DNA from: Sphingomonas xinjiangensis | GTDB taxonomy: Bacteria; Pseudomonadota; Alphaproteobacteria; Sphingomonadales; Sphingomonadaceae | Direction: 5' to 3' | DNA: 64,000 nucleotides | Assembly (NCBI RefSeq): GCF_014199255.1 | Contig: NZ_JACIJF010000002.1 | Location: forward strand, 310,001-374,000 | Shown: positions 43,590 through 52,560 of the stretch, piece after piece | How positions within the stretch are numbered: position 1 is the stretch's first letter | Layout: each line of letters begins with the position of its first letter | Notes under the pieces: generated by a model | Told to the model about the DNA's origin: nothing | The model's database searches: none | The model's input: the letters and a program-made list of their open reading frames with translations, nothing else | Position numbers and translations under genes: made by a program

Positions 43590-44315
43590 CTACGTGATCT
43601 GTTCGCTCCGTCCCTTGAGCTGAAGTGCCGCATAACGCTCATAACTGGAGCGCATGTGCAGCCGCGCAGCCTCGCGTGCTCCATCAGGATTGCCTGCCGC
43701 TATGGCGTGGTAGATCGCCCGATGGTCTGCGTTGATGACGCGTGCGTACTCCTGCGGCTTCATCGCGCCTTCTCCAACGAGGTACAAGGCTCGCGACGGG
43801 ATCAGCCGAAGGCCGAGGAAATCCGCAAAACGGACGTAGTAGTCGTTGCGGGTTGCTCCGGCGATGGCAGCATGGAAGGCGCGGTCAATCACCATGGACT
43901 GCGAACCATCTTCGCTCACTTCCATCGCGGCAAGGAGGAGCTCCAGAGCCTTCAAGTCGGCCGCCGTGCGACGTTCGGCGGCCAGCGCCGCCATTTCGGT
44001 CTCCAACGCTGTCCGCATCTCGAGCAGCTTCAACACGTCTTCGATCGCTGCAAGATCCTCAGGCATTACCTGAAAGGCCCGATATCGCGCGTTCCCGGCC
44101 ACGTAGGCCCCTGAGCCGCGTCGGGACTCGAGGAGCCCTTGTGCCGCAAGCCTGGCGAATGCCTCCCGCACCACCGTCCGGCTCACCCCGAAGTCTTCGG
44201 TGATCACCTTTTCAGTTGGGAAGCGGTCACCCGGGGCGAGAACACCTGATTCGATATCGCTTCTGAAGCGCGCAACGAGATCGTCTGCGAGCGACGCGGC
44301 CTTGGTAGACGTCAT
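43590..44315 (-). CDS. FadR-subfamily GntR regulator of the polysaccharide locus
   Basis: A 241-residue GntR regulator: N-terminal winged helix (LAPGDRFPTEKVITEDFGVS, RTVVREAFARLAAQGLLESR, GSGAYV) and an all-helical FCD ligand domain (VLKLLEMRTALETEMAALAA; the FHAAIAGATRN and HRAIYHAIAAGNPDGA parts carry likely metal/ligand His). FCD members commonly sense sugar acids. It lies 27 bp after the DUF4861 gene on the same strand, so both are probably read from one promoter containing operator site 1. It is the best candidate to bind the TTGT-N3-ACAA repeats. Confidence 0.88.
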   Translation of the reverse strand: MTSTKAASLADDLVARFRSDIESGVLAPGDRFPTEKVITEDFGVSRTVVREAFARLAAQGLLESRRGSGAYVAGNARYRAFQVMPEDLAAIEDVLKLLEMRTALETEMAALAAERRTAADLKALELLLAAMEVSEDGSQSMVIDRAFHAAIAGATRNDYYVRFADFLGLRLIPSRALYLVGEGAMKPQEYARVINADHRAIYHAIAAGNPDGAREAARLHMRSSYERYAALQLKGRSEQIT

Positions 44316-44342
44316 AATATCCAGCTCTATCGATCGTCGAGG

Positions 44343-45287
44343 TTAGTGGTGATGCACCGTGAAGTCGGGGCTCGCTGCACGAACATAGGCAATCCAAGCT
44401 TCCTGGGTATGCATGTCCGCACCACGATCCCACGCTGCGCCCGCATAGTAAACGAAAGGTTTGCCGGGAGTGACGCGGACGAGAACCAAGTGGTTCTCGC
44501 TGTCATTCTTCACATCGATGATCGTCCGAGGGTCGATTAGCAGCGCTGCAGCCATCGTGCCGTGACGCTCGTCTGCAGGTCCCCACCAGGCAAACCGCCC
44601 CGCAGCGCGATCAACCGTGAATGTTCCTGCCTTGGCCGGATCGATCGGTCGGCGAGAGATTCCGATCCCGACGGTCAGCGGCTCGGGATGGTCAGACGCC
44701 AGTGTCGACACCATGCGCGTGAAATGTGTTCCCGCAGGCAGGGTGAAGCGGCGTGTTTCTGAAACTTGGCGATCCACTCCAACGGCCCAAGGCGCATAGT
44801 CCACGGCAAAATCGGCGACGTCCGGCCCGGCTTTCAGGATCCGGTGACGGATGAAGTTGCGCGAGGTCCACAACTTGTTGTCCTGCCAGATCCCGAGCCC
44901 GCCCGTTCCTCGACCAGTTCCAACGTTGTAAAAGTCGACGCCTTCCCCGTGTTCCGCGTGCTGGTCACCGGTGCGCAGCTGTCGATCCATAAAGGGCCAG
45001 GGCACCGACTTTCCCCAGGCATCTATTCCCGAGCCCGAAGGCGGCTCCACCGCCTCAAGGCGGCGACCGTAGATGCGGTGAGCGGTGCGGTCATTCTCCC
45101 ACAACAGATCGTCGTAGCGATAATCGGCAAGCGTCACTGCCGCGCGCGCCTGTCGCTCTTCTGGTGATGCCGTCTGGAACTTACCGGTATCCTGGCTTGG
45201 CGCCGCCGCCACAAGGCTGATCAGCAGCAACGCAGGAGCGGCCATCTCCCTGTTTCGCGATGAGAACGGTTTAAGCCTGCCCGACAT
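44343..45287 (-). CDS. DUF4861-family secreted protein
   Basis: A 314-residue protein with a long basic N-terminus, then a hydrophobic signal (APALLLISLVAAAPSQ). The body matches DUF4861: YDDLLWENDRTAHRIYGRRL, GKSVPWPFMDRQL, GTGGLGIWQDNKLW and PGKPFVYYAGAAWDRGADM. DUF4861 genes accompany pectin/uronate-polymer loci, but I know of no assigned reaction. The ATG at 45287 has a perfect AGGAGG 4-5 bp upstream; operator site 1 lies only 12 bp further up. It is co-transcribed with the GntR gene. Confidence 0.78.
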   Translation of the reverse strand: MSGRLKPFSSRNREMAAPALLLISLVAAAPSQDTGKFQTASPEERQARAAVTLADYRYDDLLWENDRTAHRIYGRRLEAVEPPSGSGIDAWGKSVPWPFMDRQLRTGDQHAEHGEGVDFYNVGTGRGTGGLGIWQDNKLWTSRNFIRHRILKAGPDVADFAVDYAPWAVGVDRQVSETRRFTLPAGTHFTRMVSTLASDHPEPLTVGIGISRRPIDPAKAGTFTVDRAAGRFAWWGPADERHGTMAAALLIDPRTIIDVKNDSENHLVLVRVTPGKPFVYYAGAAWDRGADMHTQEAWIAYVRAASPDFTVHHH

Positions 45288-45298
45288 CTAGCCCTCCT

Positions 45299-45311
45299 GT
45301 TGTATGACAAC
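45299..45311. promoter_or_regulatory. Operator site 1, GTTGT-ATG-ACAAC
   Basis: A perfect 5-bp inverted repeat with a 3-bp spacer that fits the FadR-subfamily consensus TNGTNNNACNA. It lies between the DUF4861-GntR operon (minus) and the GH105 gene (plus), followed by TTGACA at 45314-45319, a possible -35 box. Confidence 0.7.
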
Positions 45312-45352
45312 TGTTGACAGGTGAATTGGGAAAAGGGAACAGTGTTTCGCGA

Positions 45353-45360
45353 CACCGGTG
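45353..45360. promoter_or_regulatory. CACCGGTG palindrome, site 1
   Basis: An 8-bp palindrome within GACACCGGTGACA, 42 bp downstream of operator site 1. The same core recurs in three other promoters of the locus and resembles LacI-family operators of the TGACA-C-CGG-TGTCA type. Confidence 0.5.
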
Positions 45361-45467
45361 ACAACGCCGGGTTTTGGAGAGGTTTGCGTGCAAGAACGCC
45401 TAAACGACTACGGCTCGCCCAGCCGCTGGCCCATCAGCTTCGATCATCAAAATGCCGGATCATTTGC

Positions 45468-46610
45468 ATGCTGAGCGCGCTCCCGTTGATGGTCCTCGCA
45501 GCCGCGCCGGCGGCTGCGGAAATGCCGAACGCCGCGGCCGTGCTGCAGTCGGCACGTCGAGTGGCCGACTGGCAACTCGCCAACGCCAACCGCTTCGACT
45601 ACATTCCGGCCGCCCGCGCCAGCGTGCGAAATCCGCGCGACTGGCAACAGGCCACCTTCTGGGTGGCGCTCACCGACCTCGCCGACCGTGACCCGACGTA
45701 TCGCAAGCCAATCCTGGAACTTGGCGCGCGGGAACAATGGCAGCTGGGCCGCAACCCCTACCACGCGGACGATCAGCTGATCGCCCAGGCATGGGAGTGG
45801 GCGGCCCGCAACGGCGCAGGACCCGCAGCTCTCGCCCCGGCACACAGCTATTTCGGCAAGGTGTTCGCGAGCCCACGTAGCGGGAGCCTCGAGTTCGTTC
45901 CTCGTAACCCGGGAAGCGGCGACAGCGCGTGCACCGACCGCTGGTGCTGGTGCGACGCCTTGTTCATGGCTCCGCCCACCCTTTTGCGACTTGGTCAGGC
46001 GCTGCGCGATCCGCGCTATGCGAGGTTCGTCCACGGCGAGTTCAGGGCCACGACCGGCTACCTCTACGATCCCGGCGAGAAGCTGTTCTTCCGCGACAGC
46101 CGCTTCTTCGATCGTCGCGACGACAATGGTCGCAAGCTGTTCTGGAGCCGCGGCAATGGTTGGGTGCTCGCTGGACTGGCACGCGTGATCCAGGTTCTGC
46201 CCAAGGATGATCCGCATCGCGCCTGGTATGTCGGGCTGTTCCGCGACATGTCGGAGCGCATCGTCACTCTCCAGAAGCCCGATGGATACTGGGCACCCTC
46301 GCTTCTGGATAACGGCACGGACACGCCGCAGGAATCAAGCGGAACGGGATTCTTCACCTACGCCTTCGCCTGGGGCATCCGTGCCGGCATCCTCAACCCG
46401 GTCCGCTACCGCGAACCGGCTCTCCGGGGCTGGCGCGCGATGGAGCGCGCGGTGCAGCCCTCCGGCATGCTGGGCTGGGTCCAGCAGGTGAGCGATCGGC
46501 CCGACTCCGTGGCTGCCGCCGACACTCAGTTCTACGGAGCCGGCGCCTATGTGCTCGCCGGAACCGCCATCTACGATTTGGCTCGCGCCGAGCAGGAGCG
46601 CCGCCGATGA
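45468..46610 (+). CDS. GH105-like unsaturated uronyl hydrolase
   Basis: A 380-residue (alpha/alpha)6-barrel hydrolase of the GH88/GH105 type, which removes the 4,5-unsaturated uronic acid left by polysaccharide lyases. After a signal peptide (MLSALPLMVLAAAPAAAEM) come VADWQLANANRFDYIP, YHADDQLIAQAWEWAAR, CTDRWCWCDALFMAPPTLLR (catalytic Asp region), KLFWSRGNGWVLAGLARVI and QESSGTGFFTYAFAWGIRAG. The ATG at 45468 starts the signal peptide. It overlaps the next gene by ATGA. Confidence 0.85.
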   Translation: MLSALPLMVLAAAPAAAEMPNAAAVLQSARRVADWQLANANRFDYIPAARASVRNPRDWQQATFWVALTDLADRDPTYRKPILELGAREQWQLGRNPYHADDQLIAQAWEWAARNGAGPAALAPAHSYFGKVFASPRSGSLEFVPRNPGSGDSACTDRWCWCDALFMAPPTLLRLGQALRDPRYARFVHGEFRATTGYLYDPGEKLFFRDSRFFDRRDDNGRKLFWSRGNGWVLAGLARVIQVLPKDDPHRAWYVGLFRDMSERIVTLQKPDGYWAPSLLDNGTDTPQESSGTGFFTYAFAWGIRAGILNPVRYREPALRGWRAMERAVQPSGMLGWVQQVSDRPDSVAAADTQFYGAGAYVLAGTAIYDLARAEQERRR

Positions 46611-48445
46611 CCACGTTGCTTGCACTCGCGCCGATACTGATGGCCGTAAGCTCCCAAGCAGCAGATCCGCGCGGCCAGGTCTATGTGTCGCCGCCACCGA
46701 TGCACGGGACCGTGTCGACACGGCTGATGCCGCAGGTGGAGACACTCGTCCTGCAGCTTCTGCGGGAGAAACGGGCGATGACGATCGACGGCGTGCGGGT
46801 CTTCGAAAGCGGCGACAAGTTCCTGCCCGGCAAGATCGCAGCCATCATGGCATATCGCGTTCTGGCTCTGCCCCCGGGAGACGCTCGCCTCGACCAGCGG
46901 CTGAAGGACTTCGCCGACATGGCCGAGGTGACGCTGCAGGACACCAACGACAGCTGGGGCATCTACTACTATATCTCCGCGCTTCATTCCCTTCGTAAGG
47001 CGGGACTGCTCGACCGCGCAGTGCGACCTTCGACGCTTGCGTCCCTACGAACCAAGCTGGACTGGCGGCGCTTCGTCCGGCCAGACCTCACCCTCATCGA
47101 CCTGCCCAACAACTATTACGGCGTCGCCTTCCCCGTCGCGCGGCTGCGTCATCTGCTTGGGTGGGAGGATGCGTCCGCGTCGGAACGGCTGCTCGCGCGA
47201 ACGCTCGACCACTACCGCAAATATTCGGGCGAGTACGGTTTTGCCGACGAAACCGAGGGCAAGGGGCGCTTCGACCGCTACAGCGTCCTTCTCGTTGGCG
47301 AGATCGCGCAGCGCATGATCGAGACGGGAATGACGCCGCCGACGCAAGTACGGGAATGGCTCCGCAAGTCCGTCGGCCTGATGCTACCCCGGTTCAACTT
47401 GCGCGGAGAAGGGTGGGAATATGGCCGCTCGATCGGGGCTTATGGCGAGACCGCATTCCTGGAGACGCTGAGCGCCGCCGCCAAGCTCAAGGTGCTGAGC
47501 CCCGAGGAAGAGCGGATGGCATACGCCTTCTCGTCGCGCATCGCCGCCCGCTACATGGACTTCTGGGTCGTTCCCGCGACCGGCTCGGTCGACCTTTGGA
47601 ACAAGGGCCGCCGCACCGATGCATACCGTGGCAAGCACAGGATCTTCGGCGAAAACCTGAGCCTGGCGCGCCAATACATCTACACCGACGAGATCTGGAG
47701 CGATCTGGGCTATCGCGGCCGCACTCCGGACAAGGGTTACACCAACTGGCTGTCTACCCTGCCTACCCATCGCTTCACCTGGTTCGCGCGTGGTCGATAC
47801 GACCGCGGCGTGCTGACGCTGCGCGACCGTGGGCAAGTCCTCTCGCTGCCGATCATCAACGGGGCCGAGGGGCAGCACATGCACAACCCCTACTTCCCAG
47901 TGCCCTTCGCGCCAGGCATGCTTCAGGGCTCACCGGACGCCAGCTGGCCGCAGCTGCTGCCGCGCGTGACGCTGAAGGACGGCACTGTCCTGATGCCCCT
48001 CGCCTTCTTCAAGGATGTCCGGATCGAGCGTCAAGGCAGCAAGACCGTTGTCAGCTGGCGACAGGATGAATGGGACCGAATGGGCGACAAGGACGCCATC
48101 CCGGACACGAGGCTCGCGGTGGAAACCCGCTACACCTTCACTCCCGGAGAAATCGTGCGCGAAGATCGCATCTTGCCGAATGGCGACCTCGGCGAGGCCA
48201 AGCTCGACCTGGAATTCGGAAGCTTCTCCAGCGAAGCGACACCGGCGGGCGACGGCGCGACCGCGTTCGCAAAGGGAGCGGTCAAGCACTTCTCAACGAG
48301 CGGATACGGAGCCTGCAGCTCGCACGCACCCGCAGAGGTCTACTCCGCCACCACGGGCAAGATGAGCAGCGTCGTTGCATGCGGTCGAGCTGTCGGATTC
48401 AACAAACCCATGAAGCTCACTTGGAAGTTGTCTTACAACTCTTGA
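46607..48445 (+). CDS. Unclassified 612-residue helical-toroid carbohydrate-active protein
   Basis: A signal peptide (MTTLLALAPILMAVSSQA) is followed by a helix-rich region to about residue 360, then a beta-rich C-terminus, as in heparinase- and DUF2264/GH154-type enzymes. Conserved-looking blocks are NDSWGIYYYISALHSLRKAG, LPNNYYGVAFPVARLRHL, RFDRYSVLLVGEIAQRM, GEGWEYGRSIGAYGETA and WNKGRRTDAYRGKHR. The YGRS block hints at DUF2264, but I cannot assign a CAZy family. It is coupled to the GH105 gene. Its last codons contain operator site 2. Confidence 0.72.
   Translation: MTTLLALAPILMAVSSQAADPRGQVYVSPPPMHGTVSTRLMPQVETLVLQLLREKRAMTIDGVRVFESGDKFLPGKIAAIMAYRVLALPPGDARLDQRLKDFADMAEVTLQDTNDSWGIYYYISALHSLRKAGLLDRAVRPSTLASLRTKLDWRRFVRPDLTLIDLPNNYYGVAFPVARLRHLLGWEDASASERLLARTLDHYRKYSGEYGFADETEGKGRFDRYSVLLVGEIAQRMIETGMTPPTQVREWLRKSVGLMLPRFNLRGEGWEYGRSIGAYGETAFLETLSAAAKLKVLSPEEERMAYAFSSRIAARYMDFWVVPATGSVDLWNKGRRTDAYRGKHRIFGENLSLARQYIYTDEIWSDLGYRGRTPDKGYTNWLSTLPTHRFTWFARGRYDRGVLTLRDRGQVLSLPIINGAEGQHMHNPYFPVPFAPGMLQGSPDASWPQLLPRVTLKDGTVLMPLAFFKDVRIERQGSKTVVSWRQDEWDRMGDKDAIPDTRLAVETRYTFTPGEIVREDRILPNGDLGEAKLDLEFGSFSSEATPAGDGATAFAKGAVKHFSTSGYGACSSHAPAEVYSATTGKMSSVVACGRAVGFNKPMKLTWKLSYNS
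48426..48440. promoter_or_regulatory. Operator site 2, AGTTGT-CTT-ACAACT
   Basis: A perfect 6-bp inverted repeat with a 3-bp spacer, inside the last codons of the toroid gene and 75 bp before the first TonB receptor. Confidence 0.7.
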
Positions 48446-48455
48446 TTTTAGTGGA

Positions 48456-48468
48456 TGACACCGGTAGC
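48456..48468. promoter_or_regulatory. CACCGGT motif, site 2
   Basis: TGACACCGGTAGC, between operator site 2 and the receptor start; the same core as at 45353. Confidence 0.5.
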
Positions 48469-48514
48469 TGTCGAAGGATAGCCGTTCAGAGAAGCGGCAC
48501 TCAGGAGAGCAAGC

Positions 48515-51500
48515 ATGATTGGCCGACATCGGGCTGCGCTACTCGTCAGCGCCTCGTTCCTTTTCACCCCCGCTGCGTTCGCACAGGAGCAGCCGAGCAC
48601 TGGTCAAGCCCAGGCGAACAGCATGACGTCGCCTTCGGTTCAGCCAAACCCGATAGAGCCGGCAGGCGCGCCTACCGATCCGACGCAGACGGGCACGAGC
48701 GATGTACGAGCTTCCGGCACAGACCCAATCGCGCAGGCTGCGGCTGAAGCCGATCCCGAGGCGCAGGGCGAAATCGTCGTGACCGGCGCACGCGCCACGC
48801 AGCGCACATCCATCGAACTCAAGCGCAACGCGAGCGTGATCGTAGACGGCCTGGTCTCGGACGAGATCGGCGCCACGCCCGACAACTCGGTAGGCGACAC
48901 GCTCGAGCGTATCACCGGCGTGACTGCCGACCGCTTCAAGGGCAATGCCAACGAACTTTCGGTGCGCGGGCTCGGGCCGACGCTCAGCTTCTCGACCTTC
49001 AACGGGCGCGAAGTGTCCACGGCGGGCGGGGACCGCTCCGTCGGTTTCCAGCAGTTCCCCTCGGAACTCGTGAATGGTGTCCTCGTCTACAAGACCCAAC
49101 AGGCCGACTTCCTCGAAGGCGGCGTCGGTGGCATCATCGAGCTTCGGTCACTCAAGCCGCTAGACTATGGCAAGCGGCGCCTACAGGCCGAGTTCCGAGC
49201 CGATTACCAGCCGAAGGCGCACGACGTCTATCAGGAGGATGGGCTCGGTTATCGTGCCAACATCTCGTATACCGACAGCTATTCGACCGGCATCGGCGAC
49301 ATCGGAATCTCCATCGGCTATCAGCGCCAGGACACCTCCGCGCCGGAGGACTACTACAACACCAACGCCACCTTCCAGCTGTGCAACACGGTGGCGAACA
49401 ATCCCTTCCAGGTGACCGGCACGGCAGCGGCGCTGGTGGCATCGGGTGCCGGCGCCAACTGCACCTTCGCGAGCGGCCCCCGGGCGGTTGCACCGGCGAC
49501 GGGCGCGACGCCGGTCGCCGTGGGCGAGACACGCGGCGACTACTACTTCGCCAACTCCTCACGCAGCTTCCGCACCCAGCAGACGGCGGAGGTCCGCGAT
49601 GCAGTGATGGGAACGCTGCAGTGGCGCCCGAGCCCGGACTTCGAGATCGCTGTGGACGGGCAATATTCCAACCGCGACAGCCTCGAAAAGCGCAACGTGC
49701 TGGCCATCGCGGAAGGTCTACGTGGCGTGCAGCCGCTCATCATCGGGACCGGAGACAATGGCTACAGCAAGGGCGCGCTGATCAGCTACCGCGGCAATTC
49801 GAACATCGAGAACCAGCTGGAACGGCGTCAGCGCGCCGAGGAGTATCTTGGTGGCGGCCTGACGCTCGCATGGCGGCCCGACAACTGGAACTTCACGGCC
49901 GACGCGAGCTACTCCAAGTCCCACCGCACCGAGACGCAGAAGGCAACGCGCATGCGGTCAACGACGCGCGTGCCATATGAACTCACCTACGAAGACGACA
50001 ACATCGTCCCCAACATCATCTTTGGCAACGGCTTCGACGTTACCAATCCCGCCAGCTTTCTCGCAACTGCCGCCACGTCGGTCTACGCCCGCAATCGCTT
50101 CGCGACCGACCGCAACGACGAAATCCTCGCCGGTCGCTTCGATGTCGAGCGGCTGTTCGACAACAGCTTCCTCACGGCTTTCAAGTTCGGCGCTCGGTAC
50201 TCCGAGCACCACCGAACGAACGACAACGCGCGCAACACCGATCTGAACACGCTGGTCCCCGTCAACGGCCAGACTCCCGCCCAGCTGATCACGGCGGCCA
50301 ACCAGAACTGCAGGGCGCCGTTCACCACCTCGTCCTACATGGAAGGGCTCGGCTCCAACCTGAACCGCTGGGCAACCTTCGACAACGACTGCCTCTTCCG
50401 CACCTTCACCGGCAGCGACGACGCGCTGCCCCTCCCCACCGATGGCCGCGATCCAAGCGACCTCGACGTGAAGGAGCAGATCTATGCCGCCTATGCGATG
50501 GCGAGCTTCCGCTCGGACCTGGGCCAGCTGCCCTTCTCTGGCAACGTGGGCCTGCGCTGGGTGGACACGAAGATCACGTCGGTCGGCTTCCGCCAATCCT
50601 ATCTGATCACCATCGACCCCGGCAGTGACACCTACACCGTTGCGGTTGATCCCACTGGGCAGCTTACCAGCAACACGGGACGCGGACGATATCGCTATCT
50701 GCTGCCGAGCGCGAACGTCGCCTTCGACCTTTCCGAACAACTCAAGCTTCGCTTGGCCGGATACCGCGCCATCGCCCGGTCCGGGATCGAGAGCTTTGGC
50801 GCCGGCATCAACCTCAATCCCTCGACCGGCACCGGCGGTCTGGGGAACATCATCTTCAATGCCACCACCGGCAATCCCAACCTGAAGCCGCTCCGCTCGT
50901 GGAATGCCGATGCGAGCCTTGAACTCTACGCGTCGAAGGACACCCTGATCTCGCTGGCCGGCTACTACAAGTGGGTGGTGGGGACGGTCATCGGCCGCGA
51001 CGTCAGCATCCCCACGCCGATCACCGTTACGACCGTCACGCTGGGGCCGACGGGTCCGGGACCACGCCAGACTGCGGATCTGATCATCAATCCGGTCGCG
51101 CCGGCGAACGACACCGAGACGCGCAACCTTTATGGCCTCGAGTTCACCGGAAGCCATGCCTTCACATGGTTGCCCGATCCAATGGACGGCTTCGGCGTGC
51201 AGGCGTCGGTCAACCGCGCGTTTGCAAACTTTGAGTATCCGGACACTTCGAACAACGCGATTTCGAACTACCTCGATCCGGCCAACCTGATCGGCCTATC
51301 TAAGTGGACGGCCAGCGGCTCGGTGTATTTCGAGAAGTGGGGCCTCTCGCTCCGTGCGAACTATCGTTACCGCTCCTCCTATTACAAGCCGAACGGCGGC
51401 ACGAATCGCGAGGTGCGCGGTGCCGACTACGTCAACCTCTCCGCGCAGTACAACATCAGCCCGAACGTCCAGCTGAAGGCTCAGGCTCTTAACATCACCG

Positions 51501-51598
51501 GCACGCAGGACGTGATGTATAAGGGTGGCTACGACAGCATCGCGGAGGTGTCGAACAGTGGCACCCAATACTTCTTCGGAGTTCGCGTGCGCATGTAG
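48515..51598 (+). CDS. TonB-dependent receptor, sugar type (1)
   Basis: A 1027-residue outer-membrane receptor of the Caulobacter/Xanthomonas carbohydrate type. A signal peptide (RAALLVSASFLFTPAAFAQ) is followed by an unusually long Pro/Ser/Thr-rich linker to about residue 80. Then come GEIVVTGARATQRTSIELK and the plug (VSDEIGATPDNSVGDTLERI, NELSVRGLGPTLSFSTFNGR, QQADFLEGGVGGIIELRS), and a barrel ending in FFGVRVRM. AGGAGAG precedes the ATG. It probably imports the oligosaccharides made by the lyases. Confidence 0.92.
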   Translation: MIGRHRAALLVSASFLFTPAAFAQEQPSTGQAQANSMTSPSVQPNPIEPAGAPTDPTQTGTSDVRASGTDPIAQAAAEADPEAQGEIVVTGARATQRTSIELKRNASVIVDGLVSDEIGATPDNSVGDTLERITGVTADRFKGNANELSVRGLGPTLSFSTFNGREVSTAGGDRSVGFQQFPSELVNGVLVYKTQQADFLEGGVGGIIELRSLKPLDYGKRRLQAEFRADYQPKAHDVYQEDGLGYRANISYTDSYSTGIGDIGISIGYQRQDTSAPEDYYNTNATFQLCNTVANNPFQVTGTAAALVASGAGANCTFASGPRAVAPATGATPVAVGETRGDYYFANSSRSFRTQQTAEVRDAVMGTLQWRPSPDFEIAVDGQYSNRDSLEKRNVLAIAEGLRGVQPLIIGTGDNGYSKGALISYRGNSNIENQLERRQRAEEYLGGGLTLAWRPDNWNFTADASYSKSHRTETQKATRMRSTTRVPYELTYEDDNIVPNIIFGNGFDVTNPASFLATAATSVYARNRFATDRNDEILAGRFDVERLFDNSFLTAFKFGARYSEHHRTNDNARNTDLNTLVPVNGQTPAQLITAANQNCRAPFTTSSYMEGLGSNLNRWATFDNDCLFRTFTGSDDALPLPTDGRDPSDLDVKEQIYAAYAMASFRSDLGQLPFSGNVGLRWVDTKITSVGFRQSYLITIDPGSDTYTVAVDPTGQLTSNTGRGRYRYLLPSANVAFDLSEQLKLRLAGYRAIARSGIESFGAGINLNPSTGTGGLGNIIFNATTGNPNLKPLRSWNADASLELYASKDTLISLAGYYKWVVGTVIGRDVSIPTPITVTTVTLGPTGPGPRQTADLIINPVAPANDTETRNLYGLEFTGSHAFTWLPDPMDGFGVQASVNRAFANFEYPDTSNNAISNYLDPANLIGLSKWTASGSVYFEKWGLSLRANYRYRSSYYKPNGGTNREVRGADYVNLSAQYNISPNVQLKAQALNITGTQDVMYKGGYDSIAEVSNSGTQYFFGVRVRM

Positions 51599-51690
51599 AG
51601 TCATCCCATGGCCAAACACTGTTACCGAATGACTTCCTCCGCGATCGCACATCGCGGCGTAAAGTGGTCATTAAATAGTTAAGATCTGAT

Positions 51691-51708
51691 ATAAGCATAG
51701 ATGCTTAT
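51691..51708. promoter_or_regulatory. 18-bp palindrome ATAAGCAT-AG-ATGCTTAT in an AT-rich gap
   Basis: A perfect 8-bp inverted repeat with a 2-bp centre, in the AT-rich stretch 51665-51740 upstream of the PL7-like gene. A second GCTTAT follows at about 51712. It could be an operator or the end of a terminator-like RNA hairpin; no T-run follows. Confidence 0.55.
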
Positions 51709-51836
51709 TGTGCTTATGTTTGTATTTATGTTCTTGCCCATCCTGTCCATCACTATCAGCATCCACTTCACCGTCATTCGACTCGTTCATGCGTCTTCTA
51801 CAACAAACATCGAAATAAATGCCGGAATGGAGAGAG

Positions 51837-52505
51837 ATGATGGGCAGGAACAACAAAACTCATCTGACTAAGACAAAGCTGGCACTGACCGGTTGGGCAA
51901 CGATCGCCCTAGCTGGCGCAGCCTATGCCTACACTACCGACGTGGGTGCTGGCGGACGCATCGAGAACATCAGCGGCGGCATGCGCTTCATCGTCAAGCA
52001 GCGCACCGACACCGTTCCTGGCCGGGCGGAACTCCGCGGCAGCTCAAGCACCTCGGGTGTCTCCGCTAGCGGTCGCTTCCGTCTGGTGAGCGGAGGGCGC
52101 TGGCTCAGCGTCATGCAGGTCCTCAACGTCGTAGCCTCTGGCCAGACCTCGGGCCCTTCCGAACCGGTGACGCAGCTGGCCGTTCGCCCGAAATCCGGAA
52201 CGAACCGATACGAGTTCTACGTCGTTCAGGGCGGCCAAGTATGCAGCGGCACGCCGGAAGTCACGATCGGCAGCTACTATACCATCAGTGTGAGCGCGAG
52301 CTCGGGCCAGACGCCCGAATACACGATCAATGGCGCAACCTGCAAAAAGCCCAATCCAGACGGCGACAAGGCAGGGACCGTCTTCGATGGCAGCCTGAAG
52401 AGCGGCCGGCACTTCTACGCGAAGATGGGTGCCTACCACACGAGCAGCAATCAGACGAACCGCGGCGGCGACTCCTCGGCGGAATGGACCGAGACTCGGA
52501 TCTGA
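51837..52505 (+). CDS. PL7-like jelly-roll polysaccharide lyase homologue
   Basis: About 222 residues with a signal peptide ending GAAYAYTTD. The mature part follows the PL7 alginate-lyase pattern: RFIVKQRTDTVPGRAELRG (RxELR strand), SGGRWLSVMQVLN (where PL7 has QIH), YYTISVSASSGQTPEYTING, and a C-terminal HFYAKMGAYHTSSNQ matching YFKAGAY with its catalytic Tyr and Lys. The usual His of QIH is replaced by Leu, so the mechanism or substrate may differ. GGAGAGAG precedes the start. None of the locus operator repeats was seen upstream. Confidence 0.65.
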   Translation: MMGRNNKTHLTKTKLALTGWATIALAGAAYAYTTDVGAGGRIENISGGMRFIVKQRTDTVPGRAELRGSSSTSGVSASGRFRLVSGGRWLSVMQVLNVVASGQTSGPSEPVTQLAVRPKSGTNRYEFYVVQGGQVCSGTPEVTIGSYYTISVSASSGQTPEYTINGATCKKPNPDGDKAGTVFDGSLKSGRHFYAKMGAYHTSSNQTNRGGDSSAEWTETRI

Positions 52506-52560
52506 CGGCACGGGGCGGCCGGCAGCGGCCGCTCCAAGTCCGCCAGCTGGCATGTGCTGC

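Noticed and set aside
51691..51708. 18-bp palindrome as an insertion-sequence end
   Set aside because: No transposase, no second matching terminal repeat and no target duplication were seen.
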